A DNA stretch of 64,000 nucleotides from an uncultured Carboxylicivirga sp. (GCF_963668385.1 NZ_OY764327.1:2108001-2172000), one strand, 5' to 3'. Shown: positions 47,365-57,778, counted from the first letter of the stretch. Translations and numbers: made by a program. Notes: generated by a model from the sequence alone, not told the origin.

Positions 47365-48183
47365 ATGTTGAGTTGTTATAATAGAGTTACTTCATTATTA
47401 ATAGTTCTGTTGCTTTCTTCGGGACTTTCGGCTCAGTGCAATGATTACAACTTTAGTTTTCAGGCAGGTGAGGTAGTGAACTATCATGCTTATTATAACT
47501 TAGGTTTTATTTGGATAAATGCTGGGAAAGTCGATTTTATAGTTGAAGGAAGTACCTATAATAACAAACCTGCATATCATTTAAAAGCGCATGGAGCCAC
47601 ATACAAAAACTACGATTTTTTATTTAAAGTACGCGATACCTTTGAAGTATATACAGATACCGCTTATCTAGAACCATTCGAATATAGGCGAATTACCAAT
47701 GAAGGGAGCTATAAGGGTAATTTTAAATACGTATTTGATGATCAAAAACGAATTATTCATTCAGAAATACAAAAAGAAGATAAACCTCAGGAAATAAAAT
47801 CTTTTCCTTGGAAAGAGTGTTCGTTTGATTTGCTTACAATGGTTTACAAGGCGCGTAATATTGATTATTCGAGATATGAGGTGAATGAGAAAATACCTAT
47901 AAGCATGGTAGTGGATGGTGCTGTACACGATATTTACATTCGCTATTTGGGTAAGGAGCGCATAAAAAATCGCGATGGGCGTAAGTTCGATTGTTTAAAG
48001 TTTTCGCCTTTATTGGTAGAAGGTATGATATTTAAAAGTGGTGAAGATATGACTGTGTGGGTGACTGATGATGCCAATCGAATACCAATTATAGTCGAAG
48101 CTAATATATTAATTGGTTCGGTAAAAGCTGTTTTTGTGGATGCAAAAGGATTACGTAGTCCAATAACTGCCGAAGTGCAATAA
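47365..48183 (+). CDS. Exported DUF3108 protein
   Basis: A 272-residue protein with signal peptide ending GLSA and Gln24 at +1. FQAGEVVNYHAYYNLGFIWINAG and ERIKNRDGRKFDCLKF, PLLVEGMIFKSGEDMTVWVT and RIPIIVEANILIGSVKA match the DUF3108 family, a lipocalin- or LolA-like beta-sheet fold in the periplasm. Function is not known. Its stop codon is directly next to the convergent HAD gene. Confidence 0.82.
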   Translation: MLSCYNRVTSLLIVLLLSSGLSAQCNDYNFSFQAGEVVNYHAYYNLGFIWINAGKVDFIVEGSTYNNKPAYHLKAHGATYKNYDFLFKVRDTFEVYTDTAYLEPFEYRRITNEGSYKGNFKYVFDDQKRIIHSEIQKEDKPQEIKSFPWKECSFDLLTMVYKARNIDYSRYEVNEKIPISMVVDGAVHDIYIRYLGKERIKNRDGRKFDCLKFSPLLVEGMIFKSGEDMTVWVTDDANRIPIIVEANILIGSVKAVFVDAKGLRSPITAEVQ

Positions 48184-48993
48184 TTACCATCTAAATCGTC
48201 GATACCAATCAGCTAAAGGAGATAAATGAACGTCGTTAAGTACAGTGAATTCTTTTTTTAATTCTTCCGGAGCATTGCTTACAACAAAGGCCGATTCGAA
48301 ATGTCGGAGCATGTCCAAGTCGTTGTAATCATTACCAATTACTACTACATCTTCATCTTGTATGCCTTTTATTTCTGATATAAACAAGATACCGTTTGCT
48401 TTCGATACATCTTTATGAAAACACTCCATCCAGATGCTTTCTCCATCAATGGGTGATGTAGCTCTAATGGTTTTTATGCCATTAAAATTCTGTTTGATCT
48501 CATTAAACACATGCATCTCTGGAATAAAAGCTAACACCTGTGAGTAATCTTCGTTTGGCAGTTCTTTCTCTTCTGGAATAGCATGAGTTTGGTTGAAATC
48601 GATGTAACGTTCAAAATCTGGATGAGGATCGGAACTTATCGAATGAAAAAAGATATGGTTATCAGGTATGGGATGATGAACCGTATACTCAATATCAAAA
48701 CTATTGAGAATTTCGGTAACATTTAAAGCTTCAGAAAAACCCAGATTGATTGTTTTTAACAAAGTTTTGTTTTTCCAGTCGTAAATACCTGCTCCCGATG
48801 AGAATACAAGGTAGTCAATTGGAAAATTCTCGGGAATAACCGAAAGAGCCGATTGAAAAGTTCGTCCGGTAGCAATTACCCGGCATATGTTTTGTTCACC
48901 TAACTCACCCAAGGCTTCAATATCTTCGATATTAAAACCATTATTGCGGGTGTGAATCGTTCCGTCCAGATCGGTTGCTAATAGTTTAATCAT
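48184..48993 (-). CDS. HAD-superfamily Cof-type sugar phosphatase-like hydrolase
   Basis: A 269-residue protein with LLATDLDGTIHTRN at the N-terminus (nucleophile Asp), IATGRTFQSAL as motif II, and VVIGNDYNDLDMLRHFESAF as the C-terminal metal-binding motif, with the C2 cap domain between. The usual substrates are sugar or nucleotide phosphates; the exact one is not predictable. It lies one base after metA on the minus strand and is probably cotranscribed with it. Confidence 0.88.
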   Translation of the reverse strand: MIKLLATDLDGTIHTRNNGFNIEDIEALGELGEQNICRVIATGRTFQSALSVIPENFPIDYLVFSSGAGIYDWKNKTLLKTINLGFSEALNVTEILNSFDIEYTVHHPIPDNHIFFHSISSDPHPDFERYIDFNQTHAIPEEKELPNEDYSQVLAFIPEMHVFNEIKQNFNGIKTIRATSPIDGESIWMECFHKDVSKANGILFISEIKGIQDEDVVVIGNDYNDLDMLRHFESAFVVSNAPEELKKEFTVLNDVHLSPLADWYRRFRW

Positions 48994-48994
48994 G

Positions 48995-49912
48995 CTATTG
49001 TATTTGATCCAGTTGGAAAGGTGTTGCCTGATAAACGTAGTAGTTTAGCCAATTCGAATATAATAAGCTGGCATGACTACGCCAAAGTACCATTGGCTCT
49101 TTAGAAGGATCGTTGTCAGGATAATAATTTTCGGGAATAGCAATGTCTAGACCTTTTGCTTTATCTCTGACATATTCTTCATTGAGTGTTTGTGCATCGT
49201 ATTCTGAATGACCTGTTACAAAAATTTGTCTGCGATCTTTCGACATAACAATATAAACACCAGCATCTTTAGATGAGGACAATAAATGAAGGTTTTCGTT
49301 GTTCTCAACTTCAGAGAGTTTAACTTCAGTATATCTGGAGTGAGGGGCGTGAAAAATATCATTAAATCCCCTCATTAATGGCTCATGTGTGTCGTTGACT
49401 GTATGCTTAAATATACCAAACATCTTTTTATCGAGTTGATATTTTTTAATACCATAATGATAGTATAATCCAGCTTGAGCTCCCCAACAAATATGAAAAG
49501 TGCTTGTTATATTGCGTTTGCTCCATTCCATAATTTCGGTTAGCTCTTCCCAGTAATTTACCTCTTCGAATTCTAATAGTTCAACGGGAGCACCTGTAAT
49601 AATCATACCATCGTATTTCTCAGCTCTCACCTCATTAAATACCTTATAAAACGAAAAAAGATGTTCGCGGGGCGTATTCTTCGAAACATGGCTTGATGTC
49701 ATTAAAAAGTCAACTTCAATTTGAAGCGGACTATTGGAGAGCGATCGAAGAAGATGTGTTTCAGTAGCAATTTTTAACGGCATTAAATTTAATATCAGAA
49801 TTTTCAATGGTCTGATATCTTGTTGTAGTGCCTTTGTTTCGCCTATAACAAATACATTTTCATTCTCGAGCACTTCTCTTGCGGGGAGTGCATCTGGTAT
49901 TTTAATTGGCAT
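48995..49912 (-). CDS. metA: Homoserine O-acyltransferase (MetA type)
   Basis: First committed step of methionine synthesis: acylation of homoserine. The 305-residue protein begins [20 protein letters not shown], and contains [45 protein letters not shown], the nucleophile Cys in [16 protein letters not shown], and [16 protein letters not shown] with the conserved His/Glu. Whether acetyl or succinyl is the donor depends on one residue next to the active site that I do not assign here. No SAM riboswitch is seen upstream. Confidence 0.94.
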   Translation of the reverse strand: MPIKIPDALPAREVLENENVFVIGETKALQQDIRPLKILILNLMPLKIATETHLLRSLSNSPLQIEVDFLMTSSHVSKNTPREHLFSFYKVFNEVRAEKYDGMIITGAPVELLEFEEVNYWEELTEIMEWSKRNITSTFHICWGAQAGLYYHYGIKKYQLDKKMFGIFKHTVNDTHEPLMRGFNDIFHAPHSRYTEVKLSEVENNENLHLLSSSKDAGVYIVMSKDRRQIFVTGHSEYDAQTLNEEYVRDKAKGLDIAIPENYYPDNDPSKEPMVLWRSHASLLYSNWLNYYVYQATPFQLDQIQ

Positions 49913-49954
49913 GTGCTTGAATTCTGTGGTTTATGGTACTTATCTGCAGGGGGA

Positions 49955-50569
49955 TTAACGTTTTATAAGTCCGTAGAATAATATGTTTAAAGTGTTTTCT
50001 ATTTGGATTTTAAAATCTTCGAAACTGTAATACGAACTCAAAAGAGGGCCTTCCATACCTTTAAGAGCTGTGGCGATAGCTACTGCAGCCATAGGTATGT
50101 TTTTTACCATGAAGGTATTACGACTGTTTCCTTCTTCCAGAATTTTAGTAAGCAAAGCGGCTTCCTGCTTCTCGGTACTTATCTTTAATTTGCTTAAAAA
50201 TTCATAGTCGGTTAGCATTTCATCTTTTAATGCTTTCATATAATTATCAAGCTCCAAAATAGTTTCCATGCGAGTGATAACATACTTTGTGAATTTATCA
50301 CGAGGTTCCATTCTGGCATCAACTATTTCAGATAGTTTAGAGAATAAATGACTCTCTTCGGATTCGATAACAGCTTGAAAGATTTCTTCTTTATTTTTAA
50401 AATAATAGTATAATGAACTTTTCCCTTTGCGTAAAGCAATGGCAATATCTTCCATGGTGGTTTTTTTATAACCAAACTTGGCAAAAAGTTCTTTAGCGGC
50501 TTCAATAATATTTGAACGCATACCATCATTTTGGGCACCCGATGGGATGCCGTTTAAGTTACTCATCAT
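49955..50569 (-). CDS. TetR/AcrR-type transcriptional regulator
   Basis: A 204-residue regulator. The N-terminal helix-turn-helix covers IIEAAKELFAKFGYKKTTME and IAIALRKGKSSLYYYFKNKEEIFQAVI (residues about 20-70). The C-terminal helical ligand domain, with KMEEL-like helices, is divergent, so the effector is unknown. The start ATG at 50569 gives a slightly long N-terminal arm; M17 is an alternative. It lies 42 bases upstream of metA on the same strand. A regulatory link is possible but unproven. Confidence 0.87.
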   Translation of the reverse strand: MMSNLNGIPSGAQNDGMRSNIIEAAKELFAKFGYKKTTMEDIAIALRKGKSSLYYYFKNKEEIFQAVIESEESHLFSKLSEIVDARMEPRDKFTKYVITRMETILELDNYMKALKDEMLTDYEFLSKLKISTEKQEAALLTKILEEGNSRNTFMVKNIPMAAVAIATALKGMEGPLLSSYYSFEDFKIQIENTLNILFYGLIKR

Positions 50570-50716
50570 AGATTAATTTAAAATGCAGTGCTACTAAGGT
50601 AACAATTGTTTTTTGTAAAATAAAGTTCGACTCGAGGGGGGTCTATAAACAGAAGTGTATAATACGCTTTGCTATAGGTGAATAACCTGAGTCGACTTTT
50701 CTGTTCGAAAAAAGGA

Positions 50717-52870
50717 TTATTCGTCAGCTAATGCAAAATCCAATTGTTTCTTTTCGAGGTTTGCACTTGCAACCGTAATGCGTAAAGGATCTCCTAACTG
50801 ATATCGTTTATTGAATTTTTGTCCAATCAGGCAATATTCTTCTTCATCAAATCGATAGTAATCGTCTCTTAGGTCACGGATAGGTATCATACCTTCACAT
50901 TTATTTTCAGCTATTTCAACATATAATCCCCATTCGGTTACACCTGAAATAACGCCATCGAAATCTTCACCTACTCTGTCCTTTAAGAATTCAACCTGTT
51001 TGTATTTTATTGAAGCTCTTTCTGCATCAGCAGCTCTTTGTTCCATATCTGAACTGTGCTCGCACATTTCTTCGTATTTTTCTTCATTTACCGAGTTGCC
51101 TCCATCTAAATACCGTTGCAGCAATCGATGAACCATCATATCAGGATAACGTCTGATTGGTGAGGTAAAGTGCGAATAATGTTTAAATGATAATCCGTAA
51201 TGGCCAATATTATGGGTTGAGTAAATAGCTTTGGCCATAGTGCGCACTGCAAGTGTTTCAACAATGTTTTGTTCCTTTTTGCCATGCGCTTCTTCCAATA
51301 CACGATTCAAGGATTTGTTGATGCTTTCAGCTCCTCTTGGCATTGCTTCGTATCCAAAACGACGAACGAACGAAGCAAAAGCCTCGAATTTATCTGGATT
51401 AGGTACATCATGAATCCGATAAACAAATGTTTTAGGTTTTGATTTTCGTTTCGGATTTAATTCATTTTTACCAATTAGTTCGGCAACTCTTTTGTTGGCC
51501 ATGAGCATAAATTCCTCAATCAACTTATTGGCATCCTTAGCTTCTTTGAAGAATACGCTAAGAGGTTTGCCTTTTTCGTCGATGTTAAATTTTACTTCAA
51601 CCCTGTCGAAGCTTATAGCTCCAGAACCAAAACGTTTTTTACGAATTATTTTGGCTAAACGATCCATTGTTAGTATTTCGTCTTTTAAATCGCCTTCACC
51701 AGTTTCAATTACATTTTGAGCTTCTTCGTAAGTGAATCGTCTGTCGGAATAAATTACAGTTCTACCCACCCAACTGTCAATCATATTGGCATTATCATCC
51801 AATTCAAAAACAACGGAGAAACACAGTTTTTCCTCATGAGGGCGAAGAGAGCAAATTCCATTACTTAAGTGCTCTGGTAGCATCGGAACTACTCTATCAA
51901 CCAGATATACCGAAGTGGCTCTGTCGTAGGCTTCTTGTTCTAATAATGATTTCTCAGTTACGTAATGAGTAACGTCAGCAATATGCACACCTACTTCCCA
52001 GTTACCATTTTTTAGTTTTTGTATTGATAAGGCATCATCAAAATCTTTTGCATCAGCCGGATCGATTGTAAAAGTTGTTATCTCCCGAAAATCTCTACGT
52101 TTCTTAATTTCATCAGGGGTTATACCTGCATCTATCTTTTCTGCCTCGGTATTTACAGCATCCGGATATTTATAAGGTAGGTTGAACTCTGCTAATATTG
52201 CATGCATTTCTGCGTTATTATCGCCAACGTCACCTAAAACATCAATTATTTCACCAATTGGGTTTTTTGCTCTTTCGGGCCATTCAACTATTCGGGCCAC
52301 CGCTTTCTGACCATTTTTTGCATCTTTTAAACCCTTGGCAGGAATAAAAATGTCATTTTGCATCACCCGATCATCAACTACTAAAAAGGCTAGCCCACGT
52401 GCAATTTGCATTACTCCTACAAAGTGTTCGCGTTTACGTTCAAGTATTTCAATAACTTCACCTTCGGGTTGTTTGTGTTTACGTCGGGCACTTTTAAATA
52501 TTTTAACTCGGTCACCATTCAAGGCTTTGTTCAAGGCATTACGAGGAATGAAAACGTCTTCATCGCTACCATCGTCGGGTACAATAAAGGCAGCTCCCGA
52601 GGCTGTCATATCAACAATTCCGGTAACCGTTGATCCACGACTTAATAATTTGTATTTACCAGGTACTGTTTCTGTTAAATATCCCGATTCAAACAATTCG
52701 GTAAGGATAATCTGAACTCGTTGTTTGTCTGTTTTTTTCTTAACTTCTAATTGTGCAGCAATCTGCTTATAGTTAAAGGTGCGCGTAGGCTGATTGAAAA
52801 ATAAGCCTTGTATTAACTGACGTAAGTCGGTTTTGCGCGATTGTTTTTTCTTTTTTTTCTTCTGACCCAT
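50717..52870 (-). CDS. rnr: Ribonuclease R
   Basis: Processive 3'-5' exoribonuclease. The 717-residue protein starts with a Lys-rich arm (MGQKKKKKKQSRKTDLRQLI) and a winged-helix segment (KQIAAQLEVKKKTDKQRVQI), then cold-shock-like domains, the RNB catalytic core with TIDPADAKDFDDALSIQKL and metal-binding Asp residues (about 270-285), IRRYPDMMVHRLLQRYLDGG, and a C-terminal S1 domain (VGEDFDGVISGVTEWGLYVE). Full family length. It is transcribed alone on the minus strand. Confidence 0.95.
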   Translation of the reverse strand: MGQKKKKKKQSRKTDLRQLIQGLFFNQPTRTFNYKQIAAQLEVKKKTDKQRVQIILTELFESGYLTETVPGKYKLLSRGSTVTGIVDMTASGAAFIVPDDGSDEDVFIPRNALNKALNGDRVKIFKSARRKHKQPEGEVIEILERKREHFVGVMQIARGLAFLVVDDRVMQNDIFIPAKGLKDAKNGQKAVARIVEWPERAKNPIGEIIDVLGDVGDNNAEMHAILAEFNLPYKYPDAVNTEAEKIDAGITPDEIKKRRDFREITTFTIDPADAKDFDDALSIQKLKNGNWEVGVHIADVTHYVTEKSLLEQEAYDRATSVYLVDRVVPMLPEHLSNGICSLRPHEEKLCFSVVFELDDNANMIDSWVGRTVIYSDRRFTYEEAQNVIETGEGDLKDEILTMDRLAKIIRKKRFGSGAISFDRVEVKFNIDEKGKPLSVFFKEAKDANKLIEEFMLMANKRVAELIGKNELNPKRKSKPKTFVYRIHDVPNPDKFEAFASFVRRFGYEAMPRGAESINKSLNRVLEEAHGKKEQNIVETLAVRTMAKAIYSTHNIGHYGLSFKHYSHFTSPIRRYPDMMVHRLLQRYLDGGNSVNEEKYEEMCEHSSDMEQRAADAERASIKYKQVEFLKDRVGEDFDGVISGVTEWGLYVEIAENKCEGMIPIRDLRDDYYRFDEEEYCLIGQKFNKRYQLGDPLRITVASANLEKKQLDFALADE

Positions 52871-53071
52871 AAAAAGAGTTTTTGTTAGGGTTTTCTTAAA
52901 TCAACGGCAAGTTAAGCTTTGTTGTTCTGAATTAAGCAATGCGACGAGCAAAATATTTGATCTACTTTGTTATTTAAGCTTTCTTAAGGTAATTATTAAT
53001 AACCTTTCGAGTATTTCATGCGTAACAATAGTTTGTAATCTGATTACACCAAAATAGGGAATTTAACTCCC

Positions 53072-53887
53072 ATGAAACGATTTTTAAACATGAAATATCT
53101 ATCTATTCTTATTTTAATTTTTATGATCCTGCCAGTTTATGCTCAGGATTATACGATTTATGAAGGAGATACGATTAATAGGGTTGATAATAATAAGCAA
53201 AAACAAGGTCTTTGGATTATATTTGATGATACAGATGATGATATTATTGAACGAGGGCTGTATCTAAATAATCACAAAGATGGTCTTTGGACTACTTATT
53301 ATCCGGATGGGAAAATCAAAAATGAAATTACCTATACAAAAGGAAAAGCAAAAGGAAAAGCTCGATTTTATTATGCTGATGGAAATGTTTCGGAAGAAGG
53401 TTTTTGGGATGTTGATCATTGGGAAGGTGAGTATAAATTTTATCATAGATCGGGGCAATTGGCATATGATTGGAACTACGACACATTAGGTCGAAGAACA
53501 GGTACGCAAAAATACTATCACGAGAATGGTGAACTCAAATATGAAGGTGAGTGGGATGAAGGAAAGACTCGTGGATCTTTAAAAATGTTTAATGAGAGTG
53601 GTGAGTTAATTAGCGAACGTATTTACGATGATGAAGGTAAATTTGCTTCTAATCAGCAAGTCGGAACCAAGCAAAAGAGAAATAAAGAATACGATCAGTT
53701 TATGGGAACCGGTATGCATACCATTTATAATATGCATGGAAAGCCCGATAAAAAAGGTTTTTTTGTAAAAGGGAAGCTTTTTAATGGCGAATCATTTGAA
53801 TATAACGAAAGTGGAGAGCTTTTATACATCGAACATTATCAAAACGGGGAATTAAAACGTACAGACACCGTAAAAAATCCCGGATAA
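53072..53887 (+). CDS. Exported MORN-repeat protein
   Basis: A 271-residue protein with signal peptide (MKYLSILILIFMILPVYA, cut before Gln25; M7 is an alternative start). It contains at least five MORN_2-type repeats of the form DGLWTTYYPDGKIKNE, EGEYKFYHRSGQL, and ENGELKYEGEWDEGKTRG. These repeats occur in membrane-associated or toxin-linked proteins; no partner gene is visible, so no function is assigned. Probably monocistronic, with cysS starting 60 bases later. Confidence 0.8.
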   Translation: MKRFLNMKYLSILILIFMILPVYAQDYTIYEGDTINRVDNNKQKQGLWIIFDDTDDDIIERGLYLNNHKDGLWTTYYPDGKIKNEITYTKGKAKGKARFYYADGNVSEEGFWDVDHWEGEYKFYHRSGQLAYDWNYDTLGRRTGTQKYYHENGELKYEGEWDEGKTRGSLKMFNESGELISERIYDDEGKFASNQQVGTKQKRNKEYDQFMGTGMHTIYNMHGKPDKKGFFVKGKLFNGESFEYNESGELLYIEHYQNGELKRTDTVKNPG

Positions 53888-53946
53888 CTTAGCAATAATT
53901 TGTAATTTAGCAGCTTGTTATTTTAAGACTACATCTTTTTACAAGC

Positions 53947-55419
53947 ATGGAGAACAAATTATTTATTTATAATACCCTATCACGAAAAAAGGAAGAATTC
54001 ATTCCGATTAATCCCAATCATGTTGGTTTATATGTTTGTGGACCAACTGTGTATGGCGATCCTCATTTAGGGCATTCACGCCCGGCAATTACTTACGATA
54101 TTTTATTCCGTTATCTTACACATATAGGCTATAAAGTGCGTTATGTGCGTAATATTACCGATGTTGGACATCTTGAGAATGATGCTGATGCAGGTGAAGA
54201 TAAGATTGCTAAAAAAGCACGTCTGGAAGAACTTGAACCAATGGAGGTGGTACAATATTATACGGATCGTTACCATCAATATATGGATTATCTAAATGTT
54301 CGCAAACCAAGTATCGAGCCTCGTGCATCGGGTCATATTATTGAGCAATTGCAGTTGGTGGAAGATATTCTTAGCAAAGGATATGCTTATGAAAGTAATG
54401 GATCTGTTTACTTTGATGTTGATAAATACAACGAAAAATATAAGTACGGTCAGTTATCAGGTCGTAATATTGAAGATATGTTAAGTACCACCCGTGATTT
54501 AGATGGGCAGTCAGAGAAGCGTAAATCTTACGACTTTGCATTGTGGAAGAAAGCAGCTCCTGAGCATATCATGCGTTGGCCTTCGCAATATAGTGATGGT
54601 TTTCCGGGATGGCACCTTGAGTGTTCGGCCATGAGTGCCCGCTATTTAGGTGATGAGTTCGATATTCACGGTGGAGGTATGGATTTATTATTTCCTCATC
54701 ACGAATGTGAAATTGCACAAAGTACCATTGCTCATGGGCATACTCCGGCACGTTACTGGATGCACAATAACATGATTACCATCAACGGACAAAAGATGGG
54801 TAAATCGTTGGGTAATTTTATTACGTTGGAGCAATTCTTTACTGGTAATCATGAGTTGCTTGAACAAGCATACAGTCCAATGACCATTCGTTTCTTTATT
54901 ATGCAAGCGCATTACCGAAGCACGCTCGATTTTTCGAATGAGGCACTTCAGGCAGCTCAAAAAGGAATGGATCGTTTGTTAGAAGGATGTGCGAAACTGG
55001 ATAAATTGAAATCCGGAGCGCAATCTGATTTTAATGTAGCTGAGCTAAAAGACAAGTGTTATGCTGCTATCAGTGATGACCTGAATACGCCAATTCTTAT
55101 TTCTCATCTTTTCGAAGGGGTGAAATGGATTAATACTTTATTAGATGGTAAGGCAACATTAACAGAAGATGACCTTGAGTTGTTTAAAGAGTTGATGACC
55201 ACTATGGTGTTTAACATTTTAGGATTACAAGCACAGGAAACGCAAGGTGGTGGTAACGATGCTTTGCTTAACGAAACGGTTAACCTGTTACTTAATTTAA
55301 GGGTTGATGCAAAAGCAAATAAGGATTGGGCTACAGCTGATAAAATCCGAAACGAACTTCAAGCTTTAGGTATTATTATTAAAGATACCAAAGATGGTTT
55401 TGAATGGGAAATTAAATAA
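53947..55419 (+). CDS. cysS: Cysteinyl-tRNA synthetase
   Basis: Charges tRNA-Cys, whose gene is also in this window. The 490-residue class I enzyme has [20 protein letters not shown] (HIGH and a zinc-binding Cys), [17 protein letters not shown] and [11 protein letters not shown] (further zinc ligands), and [12 protein letters not shown] (KMSKS). The C-terminal helical anticodon region follows. Family-typical length and a clear ATG start. A glutaminyl cyclase-like gene starts 12 bases after the stop, so the two may be cotranscribed. Confidence 0.97.
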   Translation: MENKLFIYNTLSRKKEEFIPINPNHVGLYVCGPTVYGDPHLGHSRPAITYDILFRYLTHIGYKVRYVRNITDVGHLENDADAGEDKIAKKARLEELEPMEVVQYYTDRYHQYMDYLNVRKPSIEPRASGHIIEQLQLVEDILSKGYAYESNGSVYFDVDKYNEKYKYGQLSGRNIEDMLSTTRDLDGQSEKRKSYDFALWKKAAPEHIMRWPSQYSDGFPGWHLECSAMSARYLGDEFDIHGGGMDLLFPHHECEIAQSTIAHGHTPARYWMHNNMITINGQKMGKSLGNFITLEQFFTGNHELLEQAYSPMTIRFFIMQAHYRSTLDFSNEALQAAQKGMDRLLEGCAKLDKLKSGAQSDFNVAELKDKCYAAISDDLNTPILISHLFEGVKWINTLLDGKATLTEDDLELFKELMTTMVFNILGLQAQETQGGGNDALLNETVNLLLNLRVDAKANKDWATADKIRNELQALGIIIKDTKDGFEWEIK

Positions 55420-55431
55420 TCGAACCAAAGA

Positions 55432-56442
55432 ATGATAAATCAATTGAAAATATGGGCAGGTGGGGCAGTAACAGTCAGCCTGCTTTTTTTTGCATGTGCT
55501 TCGCCTAAGAGTGGCGACAATTCAACATCGGCCACTGCTGCTGTAAAGGCCGATATAGCAGTTCCGGTTTTTAACCCAGATTCGGCTTACGTTTACACCG
55601 AGCGTCAGGTGGCGTTTGGACCTCGTGTTCCTAATACCGAAGCTCATAAGGCTTGCGCTGATTATTTAGCATCGGAAATGAAACGTTTTGGTGCCGATGT
55701 GATTGTTCAGGATGCAGAAGTCAGAGCTTTTGATAATACAGTATTAGAAGCTAAAAACATTATTGCCCAGTTTAATCCTGAGTTGAATAATCGTTTGCTT
55801 TTATTTGCCCACTGGGATTCTCGTCCGTTTGCCGATCATGATCCGGATCAAGCTAAAAGAGATGAACCTATTGATGGAGCTAACGATGGAGCTAGTGGAG
55901 TAGCTGTTTTGATGGAAATGGCTCGTCAGATTGGTAAAGCAGGTCATCATTTAGGAATTGATATTATCTTTTTTGATGCTGAAGATTACGGACAACCCGA
56001 TCATCGCGATTTACCTTATAAAGAAGATACCTGGTGTTTAGGTTCGCAGTATTGGGGTAAATTTCCGCATAAAGAAGACTATTATGCCCGTTACGGTATT
56101 TTGCTTGATATGGTTGGAGCAAAAGATGCATTTTTTTATCACGAAGGTTATTCGTTACAGTTTGCTCCCGATTTGGTTAAGCGTATTTGGAATACAGCTG
56201 CTGATTTAGGATACGGGAATCATTTTGTTTTCGATCAGGGGGGTACTATCACCGACGATCATGTGTATGTTAACAAATATCGTCGTATACCTTGTGTCGA
56301 TATTATTCAATTCAACCCTGTAAGCAATAGTAGTTTTGGAGATTATTGGCATACGCATAACGATAATATGAGTAACGTTGATAAAGAAACCTTAAAAGCT
56401 GTTGGTCAAACCTTATTGCAGGTGATTTATAGCGAGAAGTAG
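55432..56442 (+). CDS. Glutaminyl cyclase-like M28-fold lipoprotein
   Basis: A 336-residue lipoprotein (lipobox LLFFAC near residue 22). The M28 fold motifs are AHWDSRPFADHDPDQAKRDE, PIDGANDGASGVAVLMEMAR with the metal-ligand His/Asp, IIFFDAEDYGQPD, WCLGSQYWGK, and the late HTHNDNMSNVDKET with the last His ligand. The HWDSRPFADxDP form matches animal-type glutaminyl cyclases of Bacteroidota, which make N-terminal pyroglutamate from Gln, rather than aminopeptidases. It is expected in the periplasm or at the outer membrane. Several other exported proteins of the window have Gln at the mature N-terminus. Confidence 0.82.
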   Translation: MINQLKIWAGGAVTVSLLFFACASPKSGDNSTSATAAVKADIAVPVFNPDSAYVYTERQVAFGPRVPNTEAHKACADYLASEMKRFGADVIVQDAEVRAFDNTVLEAKNIIAQFNPELNNRLLLFAHWDSRPFADHDPDQAKRDEPIDGANDGASGVAVLMEMARQIGKAGHHLGIDIIFFDAEDYGQPDHRDLPYKEDTWCLGSQYWGKFPHKEDYYARYGILLDMVGAKDAFFYHEGYSLQFAPDLVKRIWNTAADLGYGNHFVFDQGGTITDDHVYVNKYRRIPCVDIIQFNPVSNSSFGDYWHTHNDNMSNVDKETLKAVGQTLLQVIYSEK

Positions 56443-56534
56443 TTCAAATAACGAAGACTGAGGGCTGTAGATTGAAAATGCGTTACAATTGTAGGAAATT
56501 CAACAGATGCCCAAATTAACAATTCAACTAATAA

Positions 56535-57137
56535 GTGGCAGATTTATTACCATATATAGATGCAACCCGAGTAGAGGCTGGTTGCGATGAAGCCGGAAGA
56601 GGCTGTTTAGCTGGGCCTGTTGCAGCAGCAGCGGTAATTTTACCAAAAGATTTCAGGCATGAGTTGTTGAATGATTCAAAGCAATTAACCGAGAAGCAAC
56701 GCCAGAAATTACGTCCTATTATCGAGCAGGAAGCACTGGCATGGGCAGTTGCTTTTGTTGATCACAACGAGATTGATGAAATCAATATATTAAATGCTTC
56801 ATTTTTGGCAATGCACCGGGCTGTGCAACAGTTAAAACAAATACCTGAACACCTGTTGATTGATGGTAATCGGTTTAAGCCATACGAAGGTATAGCACAT
56901 ACATGTGTGGTAAAAGGTGATGGAAAATATTTGCCCATTGCAGCTGCCAGTATTCTTGCCAAAACACATCGCGACGAATATATGGAGCATATGCACATGC
57001 AATACCCGGTATATGCCTGGGATAAGAATAAGGGGTATCCAACCAAAGCTCATCGTGCCGGAATTAAAGAACATGGACCTTCACCCATACATCGTCGTTC
57101 GTTTCGTTTGCTCGATGAACAGCTTAGTCTGTTCTAG
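56535..57137 (+). CDS. rnhB: Ribonuclease HII
   Basis: Removes ribonucleotides from DNA. The 200-residue protein begins at GTG 56535; no better ATG is in frame nearby. Motifs: [20 protein letters not shown] (first two Asp/Glu ligands), [25 protein letters not shown] (third Asp), and [17 protein letters not shown] (fourth Asp). The C-terminal [11 protein letters not shown] element is typical. Convergent with the HU-like gene, three bases away. Confidence 0.95.
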   Translation: MADLLPYIDATRVEAGCDEAGRGCLAGPVAAAAVILPKDFRHELLNDSKQLTEKQRQKLRPIIEQEALAWAVAFVDHNEIDEINILNASFLAMHRAVQQLKQIPEHLLIDGNRFKPYEGIAHTCVVKGDGKYLPIAAASILAKTHRDEYMEHMHMQYPVYAWDKNKGYPTKAHRAGIKEHGPSPIHRRSFRLLDEQLSLF

Positions 57138-57140
57138 AGC

Positions 57141-57542
57141 TTAAAAGTTACTTACTTGCTTCGATTTCTCAAATTTAGGAGATCGCAATTTTTTCTTTAG
57201 TTTTATGCAGGGTCTGAACTGGACTTTAAGGTTATTAATACAGTTGCCATTCACTTCATTAGGAGAATCTTTACTATCGCTCGAAAAATGTAGGCTAAAT
57301 ATACCTAACGATTGTAAGTTAACTGAATAGTTATCTAGTAATAAGTTGGGTATTTCGCTGGTTAATGCAACCAAAACAGCGTAAATATCAGCGCCGGTTA
57401 AGGTGGTTGCCTTTTCTAAACGATCAACCAATGTATCTAAATCCATCATTTTACGCTCGCAGGCTCTGGCGTAATAAATGTCTTTTACAACTCCTGTGGT
57501 TGGAGGAGTTTTTTGCTTAATTACCTTGTACTTAATTGGCAT
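57141..57542 (-). CDS. HU-like DNA-binding protein (HIG group)
   Basis: A 133-residue protein. MPIKYKVIKQKTPPTTGVVKDIYYARACER is the typical start of Bacteroidota HU-HIG proteins, followed by the helical pair and the beta-arm region (LLDNYSVNLQSLGIFSLHFSS), with a short basic C-terminal tail. It belongs to the IHF/HU superfamily, so it probably bends DNA or helps package it. The upstream region holds a perfect 16-base palindrome and related half-sites. Confidence 0.85.
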   Translation of the reverse strand: MPIKYKVIKQKTPPTTGVVKDIYYARACERKMMDLDTLVDRLEKATTLTGADIYAVLVALTSEIPNLLLDNYSVNLQSLGIFSLHFSSDSKDSPNEVNGNCINNLKVQFRPCIKLKKKLRSPKFEKSKQVSNF

Positions 57543-57648
57543 ATAACTATCTTTTTCATAAAAGGTAAAGAAGTTTATTTATAATGTCAAATGGTTAAAT
57601 GTATTATACCCTATCTAAAAAGTAACTATTAGATAGGTTAAAAGTTTC

Positions 57649-57664
57649 TATTAGATATCTAATA
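57649..57664. promoter_or_regulatory. Perfect palindrome with TTAGATA repeats upstream of the HU-like gene
   Basis: TATTAGATATCTAATA at 57649-57664 is a perfect 16-base palindrome. The half-site TTAGATA(G) recurs at about 57630 and, inverted, at about 57611. The three fall within 107 bases upstream of the HU-like start, which suggests an operator. No gene is visible in 57543-57747. Confidence 0.45.
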
Positions 57665-57747
57665 AGTTAAAAGTATAATCAAGATTTACACTTCCCTTAA
57701 CGGCCTTATTATTTAAGCAACAGCAAGGGAATAGAAAAATCAACAAA

Positions 57748-57778
57748 AAAAACCGGCACTTGGCCGGTTTTTTTTTTT
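57748..57778. terminator. Orphan bidirectional terminator between divergent genes
   Basis: AAAAACCGGC (57748-57757) pairs with GCCGGTTTTT (57763-57772) around ACTTG, with an A-run before and an eleven-base T-run. It lies between a minus-strand and a plus-strand gene that point away from each other, so it does not belong to either. Confidence 0.8.
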
